Origin: Candidatus Rhodoferax odensensis
Lineage (GTDB): Bacteria > Pseudomonadota > Gammaproteobacteria > Burkholderiales > Burkholderiaceae_C
DNA: 64,000 nt
Reading direction: 5' to 3'
Assembly: GCA_016718405.1 (NCBI GenBank)
Contig: JADKDJ010000010.1
Location: forward strand, 1-64,000
The translations under genes were made by a program, and so were the position numbers. Below are positions 26,105-35,034 of the stretch, in pieces. The notes under the pieces were generated by a model, which was not told the origin of the DNA, did no database searches, and saw only the letters and a list, made by a program, of their open reading frames with translations. The first letter of the stretch is position 1; each line of letters opens with the position of its first letter.

Positions 26105-27301
26105 TTACCGGGCTTTGACGGCAACGCCCTCGCGGACCCGGTCATCCGGGTGGCTGATGACCCGCTCGCCGGCCTGGATACCGGCGACGACCTGGGCCGC
26201 GAGGCCAGTGCGCTGGCCAACCTGTACGACGCGTTTGACGGCCTTGCCGCGTTCCACAACGAAGGCGGCCCAGCCGTCGCCATCCCGAAACAAGGCGCTG
26301 GCCGGGATCTGCAGGATGTCCTTGCCCTCCCACAGGATGAAGCTGGCCTCGACCCGGTAGCCATCACCCAGACGTTGCCAGCGCGCGGGCGGCGAAGTAA
26401 ACGACACAATGACCCACACGCGCTGCTCCTCCACACCCAGAGCCGACACCTTGGTGAAACCGGCCGGCTCGATCACCCGCACCACCCCTTCAAGGGCGCC
26501 CTCGCCGCCCCAACGCTCAAACACCACCCGGGTGCCGCTCTGAATACGCACGGCATCGGCCGACAACAGATCGACCTCCACCTCCAGTGCCGTCGGGTCG
26601 CCGATCTCGACCAGTGGCTGGCCGGTAGCCACCGTGCCTTCGCTCTTGTGCGCGATCTTCAGCAGCTTGCCCGCCACCGGCGCGCGCACCGCCACCAGGT
26701 CAGCCGCGTTGGCGCTACCGGCGTGCTGCAGCGTGGTGCGAGCCGCTTCAAGCTCATGGCGCGCCGCCGCCACCGCAAACTGCGCCGATCGCAATTCGGC
26801 GCTGCTGCGCTGTGCCTCGCTGGCCGCACGGTCCTCGACGGCGGCACTGACATGCCCTTGCGGCCGCAGTGCGCGGGTGCGCTGCAATTCGGCTTGTGCC
26901 AGTTCAGCGGCACTGGCGGCGGCGTTGGCGCGTTGTTCGGCGGCACTCACGCCCGCCTGGGCTGCCGCAATACGGGCCTGGGCCTCAGCCCGCCGGCGCG
27001 AGTCCAAGGCCTCGGCGCGCACCGGCTCCAGTTCGACCAGCACGGCACCACGCTCCACCGTCTGACCCACCTCAAATCGCAGTCGGCGTGCGTAGCCGCT
27101 GACGGGCGAGGCCACCACGTAACGGTCCAGCACACGGGTGCGACCCTCCTGCTCCAGCGTGGCGCGCAAGGCGCCGCGGGTGGCGGTGCCCAGGTCCACC
27201 TCCACCGGTTGCGGCCGCAATCCCAGGTACAGGCCCCACACTCCCAGCACCACCAACACACCCCACAGGATGCGACGGCGCCATTGCACATTGTTTTTCA
27301 T
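26105..27301 (-). CDS. HlyD/MacA-family periplasmic adaptor
   Basis: 398 aa from ATG 27301. One N-terminal membrane segment (RRILWGVLVVLGVWGLYLGL), a lipoyl-like motif VVASPVSGYARRLRFEVGQTV, a long coiled-coil hairpin rich in Ala/Arg/Gln, the second lipoyl half LVAVRAPVAGKLLKI, and beta-barrel region LEVEVDLLSADAVRI. It links an inner-membrane ABC exporter to an outer-membrane channel. The permease gene ends 14 bp upstream; no TolC-like gene is nearby. Confidence 0.88.
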   Translation of the reverse strand: MKNNVQWRRRILWGVLVVLGVWGLYLGLRPQPVEVDLGTATRGALRATLEQEGRTRVLDRYVVASPVSGYARRLRFEVGQTVERGAVLVELEPVRAEALDSRRRAEAQARIAAAQAGVSAAEQRANAAASAAELAQAELQRTRALRPQGHVSAAVEDRAASEAQRSSAELRSAQFAVAAARHELEAARTTLQHAGSANAADLVAVRAPVAGKLLKIAHKSEGTVATGQPLVEIGDPTALEVEVDLLSADAVRIQSGTRVVFERWGGEGALEGVVRVIEPAGFTKVSALGVEEQRVWVIVSFTSPPARWQRLGDGYRVEASFILWEGKDILQIPASALFRDGDGWAAFVVERGKAVKRVVQVGQRTGLAAQVVAGIQAGERVISHPDDRVREGVAVKAR

Positions 27302-27315
27302 AAGCTCACTCCGGG

Positions 27316-29675
27316 TCACTCTGCCGCTTTGAGCACGGCAATCAGGTCAAGGTGGTCCAGCCTGCGGCGCACCGCCAGCCCCGATAGCAGGGCCGACACC
27401 AGCACCACCACGCAGGCAAAGGCATAAGTCTGCGGCACCAGCACCACCGGCACGCGAAACAAGTCGCTTTGCATGGTGCTGGCGAGGTAGTAACACATCC
27501 CCTCCCCCAGCCACAGTCCCAACGGTATCGCCAGCAGGGCCAGCAGGCCGAGCTCACCCAGCAAGATGTAGGCAATCTCGCCCCGGGTGAAGCCCAGCAC
27601 CCGCAGACTGGCCAGTTCGCGACCCCGCTCGGTCAGCGCGATGCGGGCGCTGTTATAGATCACGCCAAAGGCGATGATGACGGCAAAGATGGTCGCCACG
27701 TAGGTGAAGAACAGCATGGTCTCCTCCATCACGCGGTTGAAGTTGCGGATCTCCTGCATGCGCTCGGCCAGCGCGGCCACGCGCGGCATACCCTTGAGCC
27801 GGGCGTAAAGCCCCGTCAGTTGGGCATGGTCGACACTGAGGTAGGCCCCCGAGATGGTGGGACCCTCCTGCATGAACCGGTTCAGGGCTGACAAGCTCAT
27901 GTAGCCCGACACACCTAAGTATTCGCGCACCAGGCCCACCACGGTCACCTCGCGCACCGGCCGGTTGCCCTCCAGCACTTCCACGGTCAAGCGGTCACCT
28001 ACACGCAGGTCGAGCAGCTTGGCCAGGTAGTCGGTGAGCAGAATGCCTTCGGACGGCAGCGCCACGGGGCGCAGGTCGGCATCGAGCAGACGCGCAATGT
28101 CGCCGCCTGGCTCGACACCGCGAACGCCGGTACGGTAGCTGTGCGAACCATGTTTGAGCCGCACCGGCACGCTGCGGAACACCTCAACATGCTGCACCCC
28201 GGGCAGCCCCAACAGATCGAATCGAGCGCGGTAGGTGGTGGGGTCGGTGAAGGTCACCGACAGGTCCTCGCGCTGCGCCATGCCAAACTGGACGTTGACC
28301 ATATAGGTGACGGTGTCACGCTGAAACAGGCCGGTCAGGATCATGCCGCACGCCATGGCAATGCCCAGCACCGTCAGCGCCGACTTGAGCGCGCGGCGCT
28401 GGATGTTGCGAACGATCATGCGCGCCGGCTGCGACAACCAGCGCTTGAGGCCCAGTTGCTCCACCCACGACTCGTGAAAACGTGCCGGCGGCTCCGGGCG
28501 CATCGCCTGCGCGGGGCGCAGGCTGGCTGCACGCCACACCGCAAACACGGTGCCCGCGCCGGCCGCCAGCAAACTGGCCAGCGCCGCCTCCAGCACCGTG
28601 CGGGGCTGAAGGGTGAACAACAAGTAGGGGAAGTGGTAGAACTCGGTGTAGATGTTGGACAACTCCCGCCCCAACCAGGTGCCCAGCGCGATGCCGCCGC
28701 CGATGCCCAGCCCAACAATCACCGAGACCATGCGCAGGTAGTGCCACAGGACTGCAAGGTTGCTGTAGCCAAAGGCCTTGAGGGTGGCGATCTGCTCACG
28801 TTGCATGGCCACCAGCCGCCCGATCACCACGTTGAGCAAAAAGGCCGCAATGCCCATGAACATCACCGGGAACATGCGCGCCATGGTGCCGAGCTGGTCC
28901 AGCTCCTGCGTCAGAAAACGGTGCGAAAGCTGGTCCTTGCGGGCATAGGCACCCAGCCCGCCGTAGGGCTTGAGCAGTTCGTCAACACGGTCGATCACCG
29001 CCTGGTGGTCGGCGCCGGGGCGCAGACTTAAGCCCAGATCGTTGAAGGCGCCTTCCATGTCATAGGCCTGCGCCAGGGCCGTGCGCCCCATCCACATCAC
29101 CCCAAAGCGCTTGTAGTCCGGAAACACCGAGCCGGGGCGCATCTGTTGGATGAACTCGGGCGACAGCGCCACACCCACCACGCTAAGAGCCTGGCGTCGG
29201 CCGTTCAGAATCGCATCGAAGCGATCACCGAGTTGCAGGCCATGCGCCTTGGCGAAGGCACTGCCGACCACCACTTCGTCGGAGCGCGTCGCCACCGGCA
29301 GGCGCCCGGCGCGCAAATGCAAGGCATTGAGGCCGTGGCGACCCCCGTCGGAGGCCGACACCATCAGCGCCGTCACCGGCTCGGCGAAGTCGGGCATGTT
29401 CGGCCGCACTTGCGCCACCACCCGGCTCTCCACCTGGTCCACGCCGGCAATGTCCTGCATGCGCTGGCGCAAGCCTTGCGGCGCGCGCTTGAGGTTGGCA
29501 AAGACCTCGGCAAACCGGTAGTCCCGGTAGTAACTGTCTTGCGTGGCGCGCAAGGCCCCCAGCGTGGTCAAGAACATGATGTAGGTGCCCACGCCACAGG
29601 CCACCACCAGCGCAATCGCCAGCGCCTGACTCTTCATCTGCAACAGGTCGCGCCAGAGCTTGCGGTCGAGTGCTT

Positions 29676-29679
<4 letters not shown>
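27316..29679 (-). CDS. FtsX-like ABC permease (MacB-type, two FtsX cores)
   Basis: 787 aa from a GTG overlapping the ATPase stop (GTGA). N-terminal membrane helix (ALAIALVVACGVGTYIMFLTTLG), an extracytoplasmic domain, a first FtsX core (MFMGIAAFLLNVVIGRLVAMQREQIATLKAFGYS), a second extracytoplasmic domain and a final core (FFTYVATIFAVIIAFGVIYNSARIALTERGRELASLRVLGFT). It belongs to the duplicated FtsX permeases that work with MacA-like adaptors in lipid or lipoprotein handling. Confidence 0.9.
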
Positions 29680-30419
<740 letters not shown>

Positions 30420-30497
30420 TCTGACCTCTGGCGGCGATTCGGTTGGATGGTGCTTGCAGGCCGCGCGCGCAAGGTGGCGTGCGGCCCAGCGATGAGT

Positions 30498-30719
30498 CTA
30501 TGCAGCCGCGCAGCGTGGGCCTTGATCTATCGCAACGGCCGGGTCCAGCAGGCTTGAACGGGCATCGACCGACACCAGCGCGTCCAGGCGAGAGATCTCG
30601 CCGTCACCGCGGGTCAGATATTCCGCACCACCTTTGTTGAAGAGGTCGGTGATGACTGCGTGCCGGGATTGACGCGTGCCATTGGGCGAGATCGACTCGA
30701 TGTGAACGCTCTCGCTCAA
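30498..30719 (-). CDS. Small Rof-like protein (possible Rho-binding antiterminator)
   Basis: 73 aa from a TTG. The core VITDLFNKGGAEYLTRGDGEISRLDALVSVDA has the Sm-like pattern of Rof/YaeO proteins (I-x-DLxxxxGxEYLxxxxGxxxRLDxLxSVD), which bind Rho and block termination. It sits at the junction between the exporter operon and the cassette array. The similarity is by eye and the start is uncertain. Confidence 0.55.
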   Translation of the reverse strand: MSESVHIESISPNGTRQSRHAVITDLFNKGGAEYLTRGDGEISRLDALVSVDARSSLLDPAVAIDQGPRCAAA

Positions 30720-30782
30720 GCGGAACGTCGATAAGAGTATTGATCAAGGCCTTCAACTTGCGGTGGCGATCTCACGTCAAGT

Positions 30783-31052
30783 TCAGCGGTGCGCGGTACC
30801 AGCGCGCGTCCGTTGGAACGGCAAGCTGGAAGCGGTCGCCTCAAGACGCTCGGCCAGCCAGACTTTAATAACAGACTGCCTCGTAACCCCCAGTTTGCTA
30901 GCTTCGCGGTCCAGCGAGTCAATCATCCAGGTCGGAAAATCAACGTTCACGCGCTTCTGCTCTTGCAGCACGCGCTTGGCTTTAGACAAGTCCAAGGAAG
31001 CCGTGATGTCGACGCCCTCATCAAATTGTTGCTCGAACTTTTTAGCTTTCAT
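30783..31052 (-). CDS. BrnA family antitoxin (third BrnTA pair)
   Basis: About 89 aa from MKAKKFEQQFDEGVDITASLD. Ribbon-helix-helix pattern KRVNVDFPTWMIDSLDREASKLGVTRQSVIKVWLAERL, as in BrnA, which wraps BrnT and represses the operon. It overlaps the toxin gene by 11 nt. This pair has no recognisable attC after its stop codon. Confidence 0.85.
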   Translation of the reverse strand: MKAKKFEQQFDEGVDITASLDLSKAKRVLQEQKRVNVDFPTWMIDSLDREASKLGVTRQSVIKVWLAERLEATASSLPFQRTRAGTAHR

Positions 31053-31305
31053 AAAGTGCCACCTCTTCTGTGCGTGCACGACGCACGGATATCAATCGGA
31101 CATTGGCCCCTCGGTAAGTAATGACGGCCGACCAGTGCCTCCCATCCATTAACCCAATCACCAGATACCGCGGCTGATCATCCGTTTTTGCCGGAATCTC
31201 CAGCAACATCGGGTCGTTCCAGAGACCCTGCGCCTCGACAAAATCGATGCCGTGCTTAGCGCGATTAGAATCGCTCTTTGCGGTGTCAAATTCGAAGGAA
31301 TTCAT
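31042..31305 (-). CDS. BrnT family ribonuclease toxin (third BrnTA pair)
   Basis: 87 aa with the BrnT pattern: FEFDTAKSDSNRAKHGIDFVEAQ, RYLVIGLMDGRHWSAVITYRG and VRLISVRRARTEEVALYES. BrnT is a RelE-fold RNase that blocks translation. A perfect 7-bp inverted repeat directly precedes the ATG. Confidence 0.85.
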   Translation of the reverse strand: MNSFEFDTAKSDSNRAKHGIDFVEAQGLWNDPMLLEIPAKTDDQPRYLVIGLMDGRHWSAVITYRGANVRLISVRRARTEEVALYES

Positions 31306-31322
31306 GGTATAGAAACTATACC
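31306..31322 (-). promoter_or_regulatory. Inverted repeat abutting the brnT start, probable BrnA operator
   Basis: GGTATAG-AAA-CTATACC on the plus strand, two perfect 7-bp arms around 3 bp, ending right at the ATG. BrnA-type antitoxins bind such palindromes over their own promoter. The arms contain TATAGT-like -10 bases, so the transcript may have almost no leader. Confidence 0.6.
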
Positions 31323-31349
31323 TTAATTGATGTCATATCACCAGATAGC

Positions 31350-32270
31350 CTAAACCTTTAGCGAGGCTGTGCAGGTGTTGTCCGGCCGGTCAGATGCAGC
31401 CATTGGCGGGTGCGTGGTGCTGCAGTCTGCGGGTTGGTACAAGCTTAGGGGTGGGTGCTTGCTGGTGGCCATCTTGGCGCTGTCGGGGTCGGTGACGTTG
31501 GTCTTGAGTTCTTCGCCCTTGCGGTTCTTGCGTTGGGCGCTGCTGGCCAGAAACTCCCGGGTGCGGGCCGCTTCCTTGCGCAGGTCCTCAACGCGTGCTT
31601 GACGCCTGGGCTCTAGTGCCTGGTCTGCACCGCCTTTGTCCTGGGCTTGGTGCAGGGCCAGGATCTTGTCGGCAGCCTTGTCCAGCCGGTCCGCACGGTG
31701 GCGCAGTTCTTGGTGGGTGCCACTGCGTTCTTTGCTGGCGTTGCTGGAGAGCTTGACGCCGTCGATGGCGAACATGTCGCGCCCGATGAGGCCTTGGGCA
31801 TCGCAGGTCATCAGGACTTGGCTGAACAGCGGTTTGATCTGGCTGCTGAGCTTGGCGACGAATTTGGCGATGTGGGTGTGGCTGGGTTGGCTGTCGCCAC
31901 TGATGGCGATGAACTGGACGTTGCGATGGCAAGCAGTTTCGATGGTGCGGCTGGAGATCAGGCCCTGGCTGTAGGCCAGCAAGACGATCTTGAGCATGAC
32001 GCGTGGGTCGTAGGCGCTGGCGCCGACTTCATCGTTCTTGAACTGGGCGTCAAGCGCGCTGAGATCGAGTTCGTTGTCGACCAGGTAGTTCAGTGCGAAG
32101 GCAAAGCTGCCGGGGACGATTTGCTCGGACAGGACCACGGGCAGCATCAGGCTGTGGCGGTCTTGGGGTTTGTAGCGGGCCATGTTGTGAGACAAACGGT
32201 TGCGATACATCACAAACGTTTTTGGCACCACATACGATGACCGAAATTGCCCTTGGCGAGGGGTTTATTT
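31350..32270 (-). mobile_element. IS1182-type element, 3'-truncated, adjoining attC1
   Basis: Transposase frame at 31350-32231 starts MARYKPQDRHSLMLPVVLSEQIVPGSFAF (the ATG inside the longer frame). It runs through the DUF772-type region (YDPRVMLKIVLLAYSQGLISSRTIE), the first catalytic Asp context (GRDMFAIDGVKLSSNASKERSG) and TNVTDPDSAKMAT, then turns into unrelated residues after about 260 aa; an intact transposase is about 450 aa or more. The upstream edge touches the right end of an attC (CGACGTTGAGGCTG on the minus strand at about 32270-32283), so the element probably inserted at the cassette junction. Confidence 0.75.
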
Positions 32271-32274
32271 ACAG

Positions 32275-32361
32275 CCTCAACGTCGGCGCTGTCCGGCACG
32301 CAGCATACGCCGCGAAGCGGCAACCTTTGGCTGCGCGTCCGCGACGAGCAAATTGTTAAAT
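32275..32361 (-). repeat. attC recombination site of the brnTA1 cassette
   Basis: 87 bp. On the minus strand it opens with R'' ATTTAAC (32361-32355), which includes the brnA stop codon, holds the GCCGC-TTC-GCGGC hairpin, and closes with GCCGACG|TTGAGG. The R'' with its five flanking bases (GTGAAATTTAAC) is the exact 12-nt reverse complement of this cassette's other end at 32956-32967, as expected for an integron cassette. The last base of the R' box is not Y, because the next sequence is an insertion element. Confidence 0.85.
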
Positions 32362-32655
32362 TTCACTACTTGCCCGCACTACATGAGCCCGAGCAAGACG
32401 TTCTGCCATGCGAGTTTGCCAGCCAGGTCCGGTGGCTCGCCACTTGGAAATAACATCCACCGGCAAACGCAAGGAAATAAGTTGCCTGGGACTTGCAGAC
32501 TTGGGGCGGCCACCCTTCTTAACCACAGCACGGCTAAGTAGGTCATCGGTGAGCTCTGGCAGATCTTTGTATTCCACAGGCTTCACAACATGCGCATCTA
32601 CACGCGCAAGATCAGAGCCCAAAGTACGGGGCGAGGCGTGTTTGTTCACGATCAT
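32356..32655 (-). CDS. BrnA family antitoxin in an integron cassette (brnTA1)
   Basis: 99 aa: MIVNKHASPRTLGSDLARVDAHVV, acidic DLPELTDDLL and the DNA-binding tail GGRPKSASPRQLISLRLPVDVISKWRATGPGWQTRMAERL, the ribbon-helix-helix form of BrnA (COG3514-like). Its start lies 44 nt inside the toxin gene. The stop TAA is part of the attC R'' box. Confidence 0.85.
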   Translation of the reverse strand: MIVNKHASPRTLGSDLARVDAHVVKPVEYKDLPELTDDLLSRAVVKKGGRPKSASPRQLISLRLPVDVISKWRATGPGWQTRMAERLARAHVVRASSEI

Positions 32656-32887
32656 TTGCCTTTCGCATACTAAAAATGTGGCGCACCGTGCCACGCGGGG
32701 TGTAGCCGACAACCACCATACGTCCGGCCAGTAGGCCGTAACAAATGATCCGCTTTTCACCATAGTCCTTGCGCGTATCTTCAATCTCGACGGTCAGGCC
32801 ATCGAACACGACAACCGCATCTTCAAAATCCAAGCCACGATCCGCAAACGCCTTTTCACGTTTGAATGGATCGTAGGAAATGCGCAT
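32612..32887 (-). CDS. BrnT family ribonuclease toxin in an integron cassette (brnTA1)
   Basis: 91 aa with MRISYDPFKREKAFADRGLDFEDAV, YGEKRIICYGLLAGRMVVVGYTPRG and VRHIFSMRKANDRE, the BrnT/COG2929 pattern. A TATACAAT -10-like box lies about 10-17 bp upstream, so the cassette probably carries its own promoter, as toxin-antitoxin cassettes usually do. Confidence 0.87.
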   Translation of the reverse strand: MRISYDPFKREKAFADRGLDFEDAVVVFDGLTVEIEDTRKDYGEKRIICYGLLAGRMVVVGYTPRGTVRHIFSMRKANDREQTRLAPYFGL

Positions 32888-32960
32888 GAGGTTATTGTAT
32901 ATACGAAAACATGGTGATTCAATCGCAAACTATCGCCACTTCGACACCCAACGCGGTGAA

Positions 32961-33047
32961 ATTTAACGTTGGCGCTGTTCGGCACGCAGCATGCGCCGCG
33001 AAGCGGCCTCCTGCTGCTGCGCGTCCGCGACGAGCAACCGGTTATGT
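32961..33047 (-). repeat. attC recombination site of the brnTA2 cassette
   Basis: 87 bp, clearly homologous to attC1. On the minus strand: R'' ACATAAC (33047-33041), shared arm GCTCGTCGCGGACGCGCAGC, hairpin GCCGC-TTC-GCGGC, arm GCATGCTGCGTGCC, and R' GTTAAAT (32967-32961), a perfect GTTRRRY. The R' bases after the G belong to the next cassette, brnTA1. Confidence 0.87.
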
Positions 33048-33350
33048 CGCATTGCTGCGGGGTACATGCTTGCTCACATATTGGCGGAGCACACTGTCCA
33101 TGCGCGCCTGCCAGCCGTCACCAGTCGAGCGGAAATACTCAACGACCTCGACGCTATAGCGTACAGAGAGCAGCAGCTTTTTATTCTCGGACTTTGGCCT
33201 GCCTCGCGCAACGCTGATCGGCACAAGTGCATCTAGCTGCGCCTTCGTCATGGGCTTGGCATCTGGATCGGCCTTGGCCGCCGCAACAATTCTCGCGTTG
33301 TCCTTGACCGATGGCATCAAAATGACCCGCTTACTGAATGTGTTCGACAT
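33042..33350 (-). CDS. BrnA family antitoxin in an integron cassette (brnTA2)
   Basis: 102 aa. KPMTKAQLDALVPISVARGRPKSENKKLLLSVRYSVEVVEYFRSTGDGWQARMDSVLRQYV matches the same BrnA subtype as brnTA1 but is clearly a different protein. The start overlaps brnT2 by 20 nt; the stop TAA is inside the attC R'' box. Confidence 0.87.
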   Translation of the reverse strand: MSNTFSKRVILMPSVKDNARIVAAAKADPDAKPMTKAQLDALVPISVARGRPKSENKKLLLSVRYSVEVVEYFRSTGDGWQARMDSVLRQYVSKHVPRSNAT

Positions 33351-33603
33351 ATTTTTTCACCTCTCGTCGCTCGGCAAGGCGCAGACTGATGATTCTGCGC
33401 ACATCACCACGATCTACAAACGCCACGCAATACAGCGTGTTGCCCTCGGGAACCAGTCCAATCATTCGCAACTCGTCGTATGAATAACGTGGATCAACCC
33501 AAACATACGCTTCGTCCCAGATCAGCTTTTCAGCGAAAGAAAGCGAAAGGCCGTGCTTGGCCAAGTTCAGCTTGTCTTTATCAGAGTCAAATATGAAACG
33601 CAC
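33331..33603 (-). CDS. BrnT family ribonuclease toxin in an integron cassette (brnTA2)
   Basis: 90 aa from a GTG: RFIFDSDKDKLNLAKHGLSLSFAEKL, ELRMIGLVPEGNTLYCVAFVDRGDVRRIISLRLAERREVKKY, a standard BrnT. A TACAAT box next to an 8-bp GTAGCTAC palindrome lies just upstream. It is diverged from BrnT1, so the two cassettes did not arise by a recent duplication. Confidence 0.87.
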   Translation of the reverse strand: MRFIFDSDKDKLNLAKHGLSLSFAEKLIWDEAYVWVDPRYSYDELRMIGLVPEGNTLYCVAFVDRGDVRRIISLRLAERREVKKYVEHIQ

Positions 33604-33775
33604 CGCTTTATTGTAGCTACCAATATTCAGAAATCAAGAACAGCAGTGGATTGATGCCACATGATCGGGATAGGAGAAAGCCTCACGGCCTCCCCCTCAC
33701 ACCACCGGACATACGGGTCACGTATCCGGCGGTTCCTTGAGCCCCGCCTCCCGGACCTGCCCGGTTTAGGTCTCT

Positions 33776-33844
33776 AACCGGCCAAGATAGTTGTCGTCAA
33801 CCGGCCAAGATAGTTGTCGTCAACCGGCCAAGGTAATTGTCGCC
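33776..33844. repeat. Three tandem 23-bp repeats inside the intron
   Basis: Units at 33776-33798, 33799-33821 and 33822-33844, each beginning AACCGGCCAAG. The first two are identical; the third has three changes. They lie at the deletion point where the intron's reverse transcriptase should be, and add the C-terminal residues of the truncated frame. Confidence 0.9.
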
Positions 33845-34057
33845 AAACACCAAGGCTTGTTTGAGGTTCCATTTGTCCAGAACCTCGGCCATCAGGGTCG
33901 AGATTTCCGATGATGGGTTGCTCTGGTGTTCTCCAGCGATGGGTTCATCCACCGGTGTTGCCGACTGGGGCAACGGTGGCGGCACCGCAGCGTGAGCCGC
34001 GTTGTGCTTGTCAGATGCTGTCCCGTCTCTCTTCACGCCAGTGTCCTCATCGTTCAA
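33797..34057 (-). pseudogene. N-terminal fragment of a group II intron reverse transcriptase/maturase
   Basis: 86 codons. The end STLMAEVLDKWNLKQAL matches the start of intron maturases (LxxLLxxxNLxxALxRV), then switches to repeat-encoded residues (VFGDNYLGRLTTTILAG) and stops. All reverse transcriptase motifs are missing, so any mobility would need a protein in trans. Confidence 0.75.
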
Positions 34058-34554
34058 GGTTCAGGCCTTCGGTGCGGGCCGCACCTACTATGCCTTCTGC
34101 TGACTTCTGCCATGCGCTCAGAACCAGTTCCCCGGTTCTCAGTCGTTTGGCCACTTGAGCGACCACGACACATGGCAGATCTCCCGTGGTAAGACACCAA
34201 TCCTTCCTCGCATAGACGCCGGATTTACAAAATGCACCCTTGTCGGTGTTGCCACCCACTTGTAGATAGAGGACTTCGCGGTCACGTGCCCGCTCGTCCC
34301 GAATGCATCACCCTTGCAGGGCGCCCCGGTGCCAAAGGCACCTACTCTGAGCCAGTCACAAACAGTCCTCAGGACTGTTTGAGTCCGGGCTCAGCCTCAT
34401 ATCCGGTTTTTGTTCATCGCCCTGCGATTTCGCCTTGGACTTCCTCCGCACCCCGCCTCGCGACGACGCACTTGTCCTTTGGCTAGCCTTCGGCTCTACA
34501 AGCCTGGCACCGGGACTTCCACCCGGCTGGATTCGTGCCATGCACGGCACACAC

Positions 34555-34617
34555 GTCTGAATTCACCGGCGCTGCGCGGCTTCATCGCGCAGCGTCCGGT
34601 GGAATGATGGGTTGGGC
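34555..34617 (-). repeat. attC recombination site of the SRPBCC cassette, interrupted at its right edge by the intron
   Basis: On the minus strand: R'' GCCCAAC (34617-34611), arm CCACCGGACGCTGCGC, a GATGAAGCC loop, arm GCGCAGCGCCGGTG, then AATTCAGAC followed by the intron's GTGTG. The layout equals the short attC type of aadA-like cassettes (R'' first, AATTCAGxC before R'). R'' plus five flanking bases (GTGCGGCCCAAC) is the exact reverse complement of GTTGGGCCGCAC, found on the minus strand at 38606-38595. Confidence 0.85.
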
Positions 34618-35034
34618 CGCACTTCGAGCCTCTGCAAGTGCCTTCAGGTTTCGGAGCGTGACGGGAAGACCTGAGTTGAGTTGCTTCGCAAGGATAGGGC
34701 CTAGCACAATGGACAGCAGCCCTGAAAGAGTGACTCGGTGAACTACCTCCGTGGCACCTGGTAGCGGGGCAAGTTCATGCTCGAAAAGCAGACGAAACAG
34801 AGGAATCCTCGACTCAACGGTAAAGCACTTGGCGGGCACGACTTGCGCGAGGACCATAGGAACCGTGTTGCCCTTCGTCGGAGTGAGACGACCACGGCTT
34901 CCAACTTGGAACGGACCATCAATATTGGCTCGCTTTGTGTCTGGATCCCAAGTCGGCCAGTTCTGAACATCTGCATAGATGTCAAAAATCACCTCTGGAG
35001 AAGCGGCCACTGCGATTCGGTGTTCAACTTGCAT
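34582..35034 (-). CDS. SRPBCC (START-like) family protein in an integron cassette
   Basis: 150 aa: HRIAVAASPEVIFDIYADVQNWPTWDPDTK is the classic SRPBCC start, with LTPTKGNTVPMVLAQVVPAKCFTVESRIPLFRL and HRVTLSGLLSIVLGPIL in the body. Such proteins bind lipids or hydrophobic ligands; this one's ligand is unknown. The last 12 or so codons run through the attC site, as often seen in cassettes. The rest of the cassette upstream holds an IS21-like insertion. Confidence 0.8.
   Translation of the reverse strand: MQVEHRIAVAASPEVIFDIYADVQNWPTWDPDTKRANIDGPFQVGSRGRLTPTKGNTVPMVLAQVVPAKCFTVESRIPLFRLLFEHELAPLPGATEVVHRVTLSGLLSIVLGPILAKQLNSGLPVTLRNLKALAEARSAAQPIIPPDAAR

Larger units (their letters stand above)
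33662..34554 (-). mobile_element. Group II intron (attC-adjacent, IIC-like), reverse transcriptase largely deleted
   Basis: About 0.9 kb; an ORF-bearing intron would be near 1.9 kb. On the minus strand it starts GTGTGTGCCG at 34554, right after an attC, and has a typical leader (GTGGAAGTCCCGG, CAGAAGTCAGCAGAAGGC just before the ORF). The 3' part keeps a domain V hairpin (CCGCCGGATACG-TGACC-CGTATGTCCGGTGG, about 33700-33735) and a domain VI-like stem ending CTATCCCGAT near 33663. The ribozyme ends are thus present, but the protein part is a stub. Group IIC introns known from integrons home to attC stem-loops; the exact edges here are by eye. Confidence 0.75.

Noticed and set aside
23851..26118. 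A 755-codon plus-strand open frame opposite the caspase and lipoprotein genes.
   Set aside because: Mirror of high-GC coding sequence on the other strand; composition is Arg/Gln/His-rich without any domain.
30720..30782. An attC after the third BrnTA pair.
   Set aside because: Only short AACTTG/CAAGTT complementarity; no RYYYAAC box at the stop codon.
33776..33844. Three 23-bp tandem repeats as a CRISPR array.
   Set aside because: Units are directly adjacent with no spacers and no cas genes are present.
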